Below are positions 37,173 to 45,943 of a DNA stretch of 64,000 nt, in pieces. This stretch comes from an uncultured Sutterella sp. (GTDB taxonomy: Bacteria; Pseudomonadota; Gammaproteobacteria; Burkholderiales; Burkholderiaceae_F): the NCBI GenBank assembly GCA_905206345.1, contig CAJLGW010000002.1, forward strand, positions 1 to 64,000. The letters are read 5' to 3'. A program made the position numbers and the translations under genes. The first letter of the stretch is position 1. Each line of letters begins with the position of its first letter. The notes under the pieces were generated by a model. That model made no database searches. It was not told where the DNA came from and saw only the letters and a list, made by a program, of their open reading frames with translations.

Positions 37173-38507
37173 CTACATATCATCCATAGTCAAACAAGAA
37201 GGTTGAGGTGATAATGTCCAATTTCTCATCTCTTTGGTTTTGAGAATTTCCACTTTATCCAAAAACTCTCGTTCTCTAAACTGACTCCGTTGGCGCTTAA
37301 CTTCAGCAACAAAAGCGACCTTTGTCGTTAAATCTGTGGCTACGATATCAATCTCGGCTTGAGGTTCACCTTTTTTCATTTGCCACCAAGAGTCAACCAT
37401 AAGGTATTTACCGGTTTCCCGGAGTTTTTCTCGAAAATAATCCTCCAGCGCAAGCCCTGTGAACGTCGTGTAATCTCTTTCAATGATTGTTTTCAGAGCC
37501 TGCGATTGATCCATTTCAATTAACGAACGATACTTGTGCATATATCGGAACCAAAATCTTAAAAACTGATCTTTTAATGCGAATTGGACATTTTGACTGC
37601 CAGGTTTTGCGAAAATCGGACGCTTTTTTTGGATTAATTCATATTCTTCTTCGAGTTTCTTTAATTGACCACCAATTGAAGCGCCCCCTAACAGCGATGT
37701 GATTTGTCCTTGCGTCGTAAAACCTGCTGCAATAGAAGAAATAATCGAAAAATACGTTCCGTAGTCACGACCGAACTCCATCACCAACAAATCCCTACCT
37801 TCCGTCAAAAATAATGACCCCGGTTCAACAATGCATTCAATCATTTGATCCTTGGTTACACACCCACGATCCATCAACAACTCAATGTACTTGGGAACGC
37901 CACCTGTGAACGCATATAACGCCAACAAATCTTCCGACGTGTACTGAGGATTGTACGTCTGCAAGATGTCTTTAAGAACGTCTGTTCGAAAAGGTCGAAG
38001 TTGAATTATTTGAGAGGCACGACCAAAAAGCGGCTCATGAGCATCTTGAAAAATTCTTTTCATTAATGAATGAACAGACCCACTGACAATCAAATTTACT
38101 TTCGTTGTATCTTTGTATTGATCCCAAATCGACTGGATTTGACTAAAGACAGCAGCATTTATGGTAAAAAATTCTTGAAACTCATCGATAACCAGTGTGA
38201 AAGATTGATGACGACCCACCTGCATCACCAATTCAAACAACTTTGAAAAATTTTTCACTTCATTAGGAATCAGTACGCCCAATTTTTCAGTAGCTACTTG
38301 AGCAAATTCACCACATAGCATCGCCTCGTTGCTGCGTGTCACAAACCAATACACCATGACTTCATCGGGAAAACTATTCAAAATTAACTTTGTTTTCCCA
38401 ATGCGACGACGACCGGTGACTACCGTTAATTGAGAACCGGAGCTCAGTGTTCTCGCAAGCGCCCCTTGCAATTGTTGTCGTTCTTTAATGCGATCAAAAA
38501 ATTTCAT
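37173..38507 (-). CDS. Orphan AAA ATPase with DUF234-type nuclease-like C-terminus
   Basis: A 444-residue STAND-like ATPase. Walker A GRRRIGKT is at residues 32-39, Walker B FTLVIDEFQEF at ~120, and the sensor-like Arg/Ser region VSGSVHSLMKRIF follows. A winged-helix segment (FTTQGQITSLLGG) leads to the DUF234 C-terminal region with a PD-(D/E)xK-like pattern: Glu-Ile-Asp in EAQ-less form QAEIDIVATD, then FVAEVKRQ. No cellular role is established for the family. It is the only gene of its transcript, lies just behind tRNA-Ser(UGA), and is AT-richer than its neighbours. A palindrome and tandem 22-23 bp repeats lie upstream. Confidence 0.82.
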   Translation of the reverse strand: MKFFDRIKERQQLQGALARTLSSGSQLTVVTGRRRIGKTKLILNSFPDEVMVYWFVTRSNEAMLCGEFAQVATEKLGVLIPNEVKNFSKLFELVMQVGRHQSFTLVIDEFQEFFTINAAVFSQIQSIWDQYKDTTKVNLIVSGSVHSLMKRIFQDAHEPLFGRASQIIQLRPFRTDVLKDILQTYNPQYTSEDLLALYAFTGGVPKYIELLMDRGCVTKDQMIECIVEPGSLFLTEGRDLLVMEFGRDYGTYFSIISSIAAGFTTQGQITSLLGGASIGGQLKKLEEEYELIQKKRPIFAKPGSQNVQFALKDQFLRFWFRYMHKYRSLIEMDQSQALKTIIERDYTTFTGLALEDYFREKLRETGKYLMVDSWWQMKKGEPQAEIDIVATDLTTKVAFVAEVKRQRSQFREREFLDKVEILKTKEMRNWTLSPQPSCLTMDDM

Positions 38508-38535
38508 ACAACCCTCACTTTGTTACCGCTGTAAA

Positions 38536-38551
38536 TTTTACCACGGTAAAA
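38536..38551. promoter_or_regulatory. Palindrome upstream of the DUF234 ATPase gene
   Basis: TTTTACC-AC-GGTAAAA is a perfect 7-2-7 inverted repeat 29 bp before the ATPase start codon. The location suits an operator of that gene. The half TTACCACG reappears at 38728-38735 just after the tandem repeats. Confidence 0.5.
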
Positions 38552-38659
38552 ATAATTATTGCGAAATTTATAGTGATGCACATTTGATTTCGTCCAACAA
38601 ACTTAAACGTATACATTTTTGAGGAGACGAAACCCTTTGATTTAAATGTGTTTTTTCGA

Positions 38660-38727
38660 GTTGTGGTATTTGGCTGATTTTTGTTGAGGTATTTGATCAA
38701 AATTCGTTGAGGTGTTTGGCCAAATTC
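38660..38727. repeat. Three tandem 22-23 bp repeats upstream of the DUF234 ATPase gene
   Basis: Copies start at 38660, 38683 and 38706. The second and third are GTTGAGGTATTTGATCAAAA+TTC and GTTGAGGTGTTTGGCCAAA+TTC, differing at four positions including a one-base deletion; the first is more degenerate (GTTGTGGTATTTGGCTGATT+TTT). Copies two and three each contain a TTTG-NN-CAAA palindrome. The 400-bp gap 38508-38907 holds no gene; apart from these repeats and the palindrome at 38536 it is AT-rich sequence plus the leader of the next gene (TACAAT at 38863-38868 may be its -10). Confidence 0.7.
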
Positions 38728-38907
38728 TTACCACGTTTTTGTATATCCCACATTGGTGAATAAAAACTTCTCTTAACCTTCTCTGCTCTCCCTTATTTAA
38801 ACTTGTCGTAGACAATCAGCAATTGTTCAAATATTTCCAATACCTATTTGTCTTCAATACGTTACAATAGCGCGCATTATTAATGCCCTTTTAAGGACAC
38901 CAATACA

Positions 38908-39249
38908 ATGACGACTCCTAATTGCCCGAAATGCAATTCCGAATACACGTACGAAGACAACGGCATGTTTGTTTGCCCTGAATGTGCTCATGAGTGGAAC
39001 ACTGCTGATGAAGCTATCGGTGAAGCCTCTGACGAACTCATCGTCAAAGATGCCAACGGTACGCGCCTTGCTGATGGCGACTCTGTCACGATTATTAAGA
39101 GCCTCAAGGTAAAAGGCGCCTCTTCAATGCTCAAGATTGGCACGAAGGTTAAGAACATTCGTTTGGTCGATGGTGACCACAATATTGACTGCAAGATTGA
39201 TGGCTTTGGCGCCATGCAATTGAAGTCAGAGTTCGTTAAGAAGCTTTAA
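38908..39249 (+). CDS. yjdM: Zinc-ribbon PhnA/YjdM-family protein
   Basis: A 113-residue protein with an N-terminal zinc ribbon ([21 protein letters not shown], two CxxC pairs at residues ~6-27) and the PhnA C-terminal domain ([21 protein letters not shown], ending in [12 protein letters not shown]). Although once named for phosphonate use, the family (YjdM) has no proven enzymatic role. Single-gene unit with its own terminator. Confidence 0.9.
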   Translation: MTTPNCPKCNSEYTYEDNGMFVCPECAHEWNTADEAIGEASDELIVKDANGTRLADGDSVTIIKSLKVKGASSMLKIGTKVKNIRLVDGDHNIDCKIDGFGAMQLKSEFVKKL

Positions 39250-39270
39250 TCTGTCTAATCGAACAAACCG

Positions 39271-39310
39271 ACCGCCACCAATTCTTAAATCTTGGTGGCG
39301 GTTTTCTTTT
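39271..39310 (+). terminator. Terminator of yjdM
   Basis: A perfect 11-bp stem ACCGCCACCAA/TTGGTGGCGGT (39271-39281 with 39292-39302) followed by TTTTCTTTT. Confidence 0.92.
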
Positions 39311-39313
39311 CTA

Positions 39314-39499
39314 TTACTCTTGTTTAGGTTTACGCATCGGTACGTCGGATACATTTTGTCTTTCGTCCTCACGCACCTCAAACCTTGTCATCAATGATTC
39401 AATCTCTGCTTTAACCACTTCGCACTCTTTCAGAAATTCTGGATCTTGCTTCCAACGTTTAACCATTTCTTCATGCGTCATTTTGGCTTTCTCTCTCAT
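39314..39499 (-). CDS. Short protein resembling the N-terminus of a HigA-type antitoxin
   Basis: A 61-residue, charged, helical protein. The stretch MTHEEMVKRWKQDPEFLKEC resembles the opening helices of XRE-family antitoxins (HigA/PbsX type), but the helix-turn-helix that should follow is absent and the protein ends in a polar tail. No toxin gene is beside it. It may be a decayed antitoxin or a small independent protein. Either ATG (codon 1 or 7) could be the start. Confidence 0.4.
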   Translation of the reverse strand: MREKAKMTHEEMVKRWKQDPEFLKECEVVKAEIESLMTRFEVREDERQNVSDVPMRKPKQE

Positions 39500-39682
39500 T
39501 AAATTCGTCCTATTTGCAGTAACTGCGACTCTTTACAACTTAAAAACTTTACTCCCAATTTTCTAGTAGTTTTTACCTATATTTGAGACTATCATAGTGA
39601 GCGTACAATCTACGTGTTTTTGCCTATATTGGCATTCATTAAACACCGTTTTTCTAATCATTTTTATCCACAGGAGATAACG

Positions 39683-40933
39683 ATGGAACAACAGCCTACC
39701 GTGTTAAAGCGCTTCATGAATTACATCAAGTTTGACACGCAATCAAACTTAACGAGCGAAGAAACACCGTCTACCGCCAAGCAACTCAAGCTTGCCGAAT
39801 TCTTGGTTGATGAACTCAAGGGTTTGGGTATTGAAAACGCACACATGAGCAAAGAAGGTGTTGTTTACGCCACGATTGAAGCGACGCCCGGCTACGAAGC
39901 TTGCCCTGCCATCGGCTTTATCGCTCACATGGATACGTCTCCTGACGCTAGCGACAGCGCTGACAAGAAGCCGCAAATCATCAACTATCAAGGCGGTGAC
40001 ATTGTTCTTAACGCTGAACAAAATATTATTTTCTCTGCCAAGGAATTCCCCGAAATCGTGAAGTATGCCGGTCAAGACGTGGTCTTCACGGACGGTACGA
40101 CCCTTTTGGGCGCTGACGACAAAGCCGGTATCGCTGAAATCGTTGAAATGGCCGCTTGGGTCATGGCTCATCCGGAAGTTCCGCACGCCAAGCTCTGCTT
40201 AGGCTTTACGCCTGACGAAGAAGTCGCCCGTGGCACGGAAAACTTTGACATTGAACACTTTGGCGCCCAATACGCTTACACCTTTGACGGTGATGAAGTG
40301 GGCGTTCTTGAAAGTGAAAACTTCAATGGTGGCACGGCTCACGTGACTGTCCACGGTGTGGGTGTTCACCCGGGTTTGGCTAAGGGCAAGATGGTCAACT
40401 CCATCCGCTTAATGGCCAAATTCATCGATATGCTCCCCGCTGTTGTCTCTCCGGAATGCACGGAAGACCGTGAAGGCTTCATGCACCCCAACGCCATGAA
40501 CGGTTCTTGCGTTAAGAGCTACGTGAAGATCATCGTTCGTGACCACGATCGTGTTCAATACGAATTGAAGAAGAAGTATCTCCAAAAGACCGTTGAACGC
40601 TTCAACGAAATCTACGGTGAAGGTCGTGCTGAATTGCGCTATGTTGACTCCTACGAAAACATGCGTCAATACATTGAAAAGGCTCCGAAGGTTTTGGATA
40701 TCGTGCGCGACGCTTATCGTGATTGCGGCATTGAACCGATTGAAAAACCCATCCGCGGTGGTACGGACGGTGCTCGCCTTTCTGCTCGTGGCCTCCCCTG
40801 CCCGAACATCTTCACGGGTGGTTCTAACTTCCATGGCGTCTACGAATTTATTCCTGTCGCCTCCATGGTGAAGGCTAGCGAAATCGCTGTTGCCTTGGCT
40901 AAGAAGTCCGCTACGATCAAGACGCTTGGTTAA
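39683..40933 (+). CDS. pepT: Peptidase T (tripeptidase)
   Basis: A 416-residue M20B metallopeptidase that removes the N-terminal residue of tripeptides in the cytoplasm. Zinc ligands lie in IAHMDTSPDASD, TTLLGADDKAGIAEI, TPDEEVARG and YTFDGDEVG; the later His is in FTGGSNFHGVYEF. The ATG at 39683 is preceded by a strong AGGAGA ribosome site; the in-frame codons before it are unlike the family. Its strongly biased codons suggest high expression. Confidence 0.95.
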   Translation: MEQQPTVLKRFMNYIKFDTQSNLTSEETPSTAKQLKLAEFLVDELKGLGIENAHMSKEGVVYATIEATPGYEACPAIGFIAHMDTSPDASDSADKKPQIINYQGGDIVLNAEQNIIFSAKEFPEIVKYAGQDVVFTDGTTLLGADDKAGIAEIVEMAAWVMAHPEVPHAKLCLGFTPDEEVARGTENFDIEHFGAQYAYTFDGDEVGVLESENFNGGTAHVTVHGVGVHPGLAKGKMVNSIRLMAKFIDMLPAVVSPECTEDREGFMHPNAMNGSCVKSYVKIIVRDHDRVQYELKKKYLQKTVERFNEIYGEGRAELRYVDSYENMRQYIEKAPKVLDIVRDAYRDCGIEPIEKPIRGGTDGARLSARGLPCPNIFTGGSNFHGVYEFIPVASMVKASEIAVALAKKSATIKTLG

Positions 40934-40956
40934 TCTTTAACCAACGCTTAAAAATT

Positions 40957-40994
40957 AAGAGCTTGAAGGATTTTGGTCTTTCAAGCTCTTTTTT
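40957..40994 (+). terminator. Bidirectional terminator between pepT and the DUF2075 gene
   Basis: An 11-bp perfect stem AAGAGCTTGAA/TTCAAGCTCTT (40957-40967 with 40980-40990) with T runs on both strands. Confidence 0.9.
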
Positions 40995-41001
40995 GATCTA
41001 T

Positions 41002-42894
41002 CTATTTTTTGAGTTTTGCTTTGAAGTATTCACGAGTCTCTTCGTCTTCACAATAGATGTAGCACCCCTTCATACCACGAGTCAACAAAGTTCGATACGT
41101 ATTTTTAATGATTTCATCGACTCGCTTAAGTGTCGCCTGCCGATCAGTTTTCAGTTGCGTCTTCCACCCCTTAAGACTTTGATCCGTACCGGCTCGAGCG
41201 TTCCCATCCGTGAGATCTCGGTCATCACGAACAATGAGATCTGGCCCGATAATGACGCCAATGTAATCAAATTCCAAGCCTTGGCAAGTGTGAATGCAGC
41301 CGATTTCATCAACCTTAGACTCAATTGCCCATAAAGAGCCATAAGACGAAAGATTCCACTTCTTTTGGTAAGCGCCGTCATCGAGCACAATATCGTATTC
41401 GTCTTTCTTTTTACTTACCCAATTCCAGCAATAACCGGCCACGACACGAGCCGATTTCGCTTCTGCCTCACGAGCTTTAATGGCATCGTGCATAGCCTGT
41501 GCAGTATCAAAGATTCGAACGTCAAGTCCCAATTCATCATGTGGTTGATTATTCTTGGAAATGTCCAAAACATCATCAACCCAGTCCACATAGGCCTGAC
41601 TGCCATTGCAACGGAACTGAGAAACGAGATCACAGAAAGTAATATTGGCAGAACACGCTTTAGCATGCTTTTTGATTTCATCTTCCGTACCAATATCTTT
41701 CATTGTTACGCGTTGGTTTTCATCAATGAAAAATACTGACACTCTTGATGAACGAATAATTTCAAGGATTTGATTTTCGCCATCGACACCATAAAGACCA
41801 CTTTTTTCATTTAAACGGTGCGCTTCATCGGCAAGCAAAACATCATAGAAATCTTTAGGACTATCAACAAAGGCCCCAGACCCTTGGAATAAATGACGAA
41901 TGGCAGACGCGCGATAATTCCCACCCTTCATGCGTTGTTGATACACGGCGCGCGGCGCTGCATTTTTACTCACATAAGCGCACATAATCTGATCGCCCGT
42001 CAAGCGCGAGAGTAAATTCACCGCAATCACGCTTTTCCCCGTTCCGGGACCACCACGGACAATAATGACTTCTTTAGAGGCTGACTTAGATTTCTCTTTA
42101 TCTTTTAAAACGCTTTTCACCTTTGCGTAAATCGTTTCATAGGCAACCTTTTGTTCATCAATTAGGACAAACTCTCTTTTCCCATCCAAAATATTTTTAA
42201 CAACATTGGCCAAGGGTTTTGACGGTCGCATCCGACCACTTTCCAAAACTTCAAACAGTTTTCCACGATCACCGGTTTTAATATGCTTTTTAATAAACTG
42301 CCCCAACTTCATTAATTCGGGCAATCCTTTAAGGAAAACCGGAGCTTTATTTAAATAAACCTTATAACGTTCATCGCAAACCGCTGGGTGATTATCAGTG
42401 TGATGATTATGCAAATAAGCACATGGCTGAAGGTCTATCGATTGGTTATATACGTTTTCATTAAAGTTCTTTATTAATTCAACGTACGACCATGCTTGAT
42501 ATGAAGGATGCGGGCCTTTTGTGGGGCCACGATGTCCGCCTCGAACAGCCAACAAAAGTCCGTCCTCTTCTGCTACTTCAGATGTCGACCACTGTTTTAG
42601 TTCAACCACGATGAGAGATGGGTGATGTTTTTCATCGTAACCTGAAATGAGGAAATCAATACGTTTAGACGTTTGAGGAACACCGTATTCGAGGGCTACT
42701 CCAAAATCCTCCGGGATTCTGGAACGTCTCAAAACTTTATCCATGGCATTGAGTGAATTCTCCCATGATCTTCGTTCACTAGGAGAAACGCCATGTCCAT
42801 AGTGCTTATGGAATTGCTTTTCAAGATCATCAACGAGTTCTGTATCAAGAATGCTGTCGCAAAAACCACCGACTGTTGTCTGATAAATAATCAT
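41002..42894 (-). CDS. DUF2075 (Schlafen-group) DNA/RNA helicase
   Basis: A 630-residue helicase of the DUF2075 type. The N-terminal ~250 residues include a nuclease-like pattern (FGVALEYGVPQTSKRIDFLISG, then LIVVELKQW). The motor follows: Walker A VIIVRGGPGTGKSVIAVNLL, Walker B VLLADEAHRLNEK, and motif VI region IGCIHTCQGLEFDYIGVII. Such fusions occur among stand-alone defence or repair proteins; no function is proven. ATG at 42894 has GGAG eight nt upstream and is preferred to a GTG 33 nt earlier. Single gene, facing pepT. Confidence 0.85.
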   Translation of the reverse strand: MIIYQTTVGGFCDSILDTELVDDLEKQFHKHYGHGVSPSERRSWENSLNAMDKVLRRSRIPEDFGVALEYGVPQTSKRIDFLISGYDEKHHPSLIVVELKQWSTSEVAEEDGLLLAVRGGHRGPTKGPHPSYQAWSYVELIKNFNENVYNQSIDLQPCAYLHNHHTDNHPAVCDERYKVYLNKAPVFLKGLPELMKLGQFIKKHIKTGDRGKLFEVLESGRMRPSKPLANVVKNILDGKREFVLIDEQKVAYETIYAKVKSVLKDKEKSKSASKEVIIVRGGPGTGKSVIAVNLLSRLTGDQIMCAYVSKNAAPRAVYQQRMKGGNYRASAIRHLFQGSGAFVDSPKDFYDVLLADEAHRLNEKSGLYGVDGENQILEIIRSSRVSVFFIDENQRVTMKDIGTEDEIKKHAKACSANITFCDLVSQFRCNGSQAYVDWVDDVLDISKNNQPHDELGLDVRIFDTAQAMHDAIKAREAEAKSARVVAGYCWNWVSKKKDEYDIVLDDGAYQKKWNLSSYGSLWAIESKVDEIGCIHTCQGLEFDYIGVIIGPDLIVRDDRDLTDGNARAGTDQSLKGWKTQLKTDRQATLKRVDEIIKNTYRTLLTRGMKGCYIYCEDEETREYFKAKLKK

Positions 42895-43097
42895 TTTGGT
42901 CTCCGGATTCTCATTTGATTCTAACACCCCAAAGAAACAATTCGAACAGTGTTTTCCCCTTGTTTTTTCGCTAATTTTTAACCATTACCATTCATAACTA
43001 CGTAACAGTACCCACAAACTTCAAAAAAATATGAAATCGAAACTCACTTCAGTCATAATTAGTGTTTTCCCCAAAAAATCATATAAGAAAGCATTCA

Positions 43098-44582
43098 ATG
43101 ACAAACTTTAATCCTACCGCCATCACCTTCTGCGGTTACCTTCTCGTCATGTTGGGTATTGGTTTAATGGCCTGGCGATATACAAAGAGTTTCAACGATT
43201 ACATTTTGGGTGGTCGGCGTTTTGGCAGCCTTGTGACCGCTTTAAGTGTCGGCGCAAGCGACATGAGCGGTTGGCTTTTGATGGGGTTACCAGGAGCGGT
43301 TTTCTTACACGGGATTTCTGAAAGCTGGCTTGCCATTGGTTTGATCATCGGTACTTACTTTAACTGGCGTTGGGTTGCCGCTCGTTTACGTCTTTATACA
43401 GAACGCTGCAACAACGCCCTCACACTCCCAGATTACCTAACAAAGCGCTTTGAAGACCATAATCGAGTCTTGAGCATTTGCTTTTCGTTGTTGATTCTTT
43501 TCTTTTTCACGATTTATGCTGCAAGCGGCATGGTTGCAGGTGCTCGCCTATTTGAAAACACCTTCCAAATGGACTATGAAACAGCCCTTTGGTTGGGGGC
43601 TATTGCCACGATTTCCTATGTGTTTATCGGAGGCTTTTTAGCAGTAAGTTGGACCGATACAATCCAAGCAGCATTGATGTGCTTGGCGTTGATTGTGACG
43701 CCTTTTGCCGTTTGTATCGATTTGGGTGGATTAGACGTTGCCCTTAACCAGGTCAAAGCCATTGATGCCAATATGTTGTCGCTCACAACCGGTCAAACAG
43801 TCATCGGCGTTTTGAGTCTGTTGGCTTGGGGCTTAGGCTACTTTGGTCAACCTCACATCTTGGTTCGTTTTATGGCAGCGAAATCTTTGGACGTGTTGCC
43901 CAACGCTCGACGCGTTTCTATTCTTTGGATGCTCTTTTGCTTGGGCGGCGCTGTCTGCGTGGGCTTTTTCGGTTCTGCCTTTTTTGCGCAACACGCCTCT
44001 GTCGCCGGGGCCGTCGTTGAAAACCCGGAGCGCGTTTTCATCGTTTTAGCTCAAGTGCTTTTTAATCCGTGGATTGCCGGCATTTTGATGTCTGCCATCT
44101 TGTCGGCGGTGATGAGTACGCTTTCTTGCCAATTGTTAGTTTGTTCTTCCACCTTAACAGAAGACCTTTACCGTGCCTTCATTCGTCCGCATGCTAAAGT
44201 GTGGGAATTGGTGTGGTTTGGTCGCGCCATGGTATTAGCCGTTGCTTTAATCGCTATTTACATCGCACAAGATCCGACAAGTAAAGTGTTAAGTCTTGTG
44301 AGCTACGCTTGGGCGGGCTTCGGTGCTTCTTTAGGTCCCGTGGTTTTAATGAGTTTGTGGTACAAGGGAATGACCCGAAACGGTGCTTTAGCCGGCATGA
44401 TCACGGGTGGTTTGACTGTGGTTGTATGGCACCACTTCGCCTTCTTTGCTTTATATGAAATTTTGCCAGGCTTTATCTTTGGCGCAATTGCCATTTATCT
44501 TGTGAGCCGCTTCGGGTCTAAACCCTCAGAGACGATGATGAATACCTTTGATGAGGTAGAACTCAAAGTCAAACAACATTAA
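43098..44582 (+). CDS. putP: Sodium/proline symporter PutP
   Basis: A 494-residue sodium:solute symporter with about 13 membrane segments. The N-terminal FNDYILGGRRFG, ALSVGASDMSGWLLMGLPGA and ERCNNALTLPDYLTKRFED are characteristic of PutP. It takes up proline with sodium. The ATG at 43098 is chosen over one 36 nt upstream since the family begins at this point. No putA is beside it. It converges on a second symporter of the same superfamily. Confidence 0.92.
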   Translation: MTNFNPTAITFCGYLLVMLGIGLMAWRYTKSFNDYILGGRRFGSLVTALSVGASDMSGWLLMGLPGAVFLHGISESWLAIGLIIGTYFNWRWVAARLRLYTERCNNALTLPDYLTKRFEDHNRVLSICFSLLILFFFTIYAASGMVAGARLFENTFQMDYETALWLGAIATISYVFIGGFLAVSWTDTIQAALMCLALIVTPFAVCIDLGGLDVALNQVKAIDANMLSLTTGQTVIGVLSLLAWGLGYFGQPHILVRFMAAKSLDVLPNARRVSILWMLFCLGGAVCVGFFGSAFFAQHASVAGAVVENPERVFIVLAQVLFNPWIAGILMSAILSAVMSTLSCQLLVCSSTLTEDLYRAFIRPHAKVWELVWFGRAMVLAVALIAIYIAQDPTSKVLSLVSYAWAGFGASLGPVVLMSLWYKGMTRNGALAGMITGGLTVVVWHHFAFFALYEILPGFIFGAIAIYLVSRFGSKPSETMMNTFDEVELKVKQH

Positions 44583-44588
44583 AAAGTT

Positions 44589-44624
44589 AATCGCCCGTTG
44601 CCAAAAAAGCTTCGGGCGATTTTC
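44589..44624 (+). terminator. Terminator of putP
   Basis: AATCGCCCG pairs with CGGGCGATT (44589-44597 with 44613-44621), followed by a short T run. Confidence 0.82.
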
Positions 44625-44638
44625 ATTGGTGTTAACAA

Positions 44639-45943
44639 TTAATTTTGTTTGCCTTGTCTCATGGCGATGATGGAAATAACGATCGACAAAAGAATGGCGA
44701 CATAACTCACCATGGTCACTTGAGTCACTTCAGAAACCAATCCCAAAGTGCCCCCCACAACAACAGCGGCTAAGGCCCAACGAACGTCTTGTGCTTTTCC
44801 ACTGACCATTGCCACAAAAACAGGCGCGACAACCCCACAAACATAGATGTTATTGGCCATCAAAAGTAATCCTAAGATTCCTCTATCCCCACAAGACAAA
44901 ATGAAACCCAACGCGCCAATGATCACGATACAAAAGCGGGAAAAACCGATGGTGGGGCGACGGAATAAGTCATTACTTAAAACCGTTGCCGCCGTGATTA
45001 AACACGAGTCGGCAGAAGACAAAATGGCACTCATCAACGCTAAGAGCAATAGCGTTTGGCCCCAAAGAGGCAACATCCCAACAAGTTCCATTAAAACCTT
45101 ATCGGAAGCCACACCCGTGGGCAATGCACTTTGGGCAGCTAAGCCAATCACGACAATTAAAGCGGTCATTAAGAAAAGACCGACAACCGCAATCCAACCT
45201 GACTGCACAGCGACTATTTCATTTTTCGCACTCATAAAGCGAGAAAAAAGCATGGGGCAGACCACGTAACTTCCGCCCAAAAGCAGCAAGAAGTACGTTA
45301 CTTTTGAGAGACCAAAAGATTCATTGGTGAATTCAAAGGCAGTTCTTTGAAGCGCGACGCTTACATCACTTCTTACATAAAAAAGTAAGAGCAAAAGCCC
45401 AACGATCATCACGATCAATTGCAACACATCGCTTTTCATCACGGACGTCTGACCGCCCAAAAGTGTATAGGCCACAATAAAGAGTGAGCCGGCAATTAAA
45501 GCGTTTTGTGTGCCCCATCCCGTTAAGAGATCAATCACCTGACTCATCGCAACAAATTGAGCGGCAAGAATCGCAATCCACGCGATAAAGATCGTGAGCG
45601 TAATGGCCTTATGAGCGGGCGTTCCCAAGTCACGCTTGACCATCTCGGGCATCGTGAGGGCTTCCCCGTTTCTTACTTTTTTAGCTAAGAAAAGCGTCAG
45701 AACCGCCAACCCAATGGCACCTGACCCCAGCCACCAAAACGCGGGCATCCCGACTTGATAGGCTAAACCGCACATCCCGATGGTGGCAGACCCTCCGACG
45801 CAAGAAGCAATGAGAGAGAAGCTCACCTGAGTGCGAGAAGATTGTTGGCTATTGATGAAAAAACTCGAAGCGGTTTTAACTTTCCTTGCATCCCAAAAGG
45901 CAAGAGCAAGAAAAAGCGCGACATAGAGCAAAAAAGCGGTCAT
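44639..45943 (-). CDS. Sodium:solute symporter coupled to bioDA
   Basis: A 434-residue member of the sodium:solute symporter family with ~12-13 membrane segments ([42 protein letters not shown]). It is shorter than PutP and not close to it. Its ATG overlaps the bioDA stop by 4 nt, so it is translated with the biotin enzyme. From this context the likely cargo is biotin or a precursor such as KAPA, DAPA or pimelate; this is inference only. Confidence 0.85.
   Translation of the reverse strand: MTAFLLYVALFLALAFWDARKVKTASSFFINSQQSSRTQVSFSLIASCVGGSATIGMCGLAYQVGMPAFWWLGSGAIGLAVLTLFLAKKVRNGEALTMPEMVKRDLGTPAHKAITLTIFIAWIAILAAQFVAMSQVIDLLTGWGTQNALIAGSLFIVAYTLLGGQTSVMKSDVLQLIVMIVGLLLLLFYVRSDVSVALQRTAFEFTNESFGLSKVTYFLLLLGGSYVVCPMLFSRFMSAKNEIVAVQSGWIAVVGLFLMTALIVVIGLAAQSALPTGVASDKVLMELVGMLPLWGQTLLLLALMSAILSSADSCLITAATVLSNDLFRRPTIGFSRFCIVIIGALGFILSCGDRGILGLLLMANNIYVCGVVAPVFVAMVSGKAQDVRWALAAVVVGGTLGLVSEVTQVTMVSYVAILLSIVISIIAMRQGKQN

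Noticed and set aside
37078..37200. A 40-odd codon frame after tRNA-Ser(UGA) starting MSYKPIDKEL
   Set aside because: No ribosome site, and its second half overlaps the 3' end of the ATPase gene on the other strand.
38515..38700. A 61-codon minus-strand frame before the DUF234 ATPase
   Set aside because: AT-rich, low complexity, no ribosome site, and it crosses the palindrome and part of the repeats.
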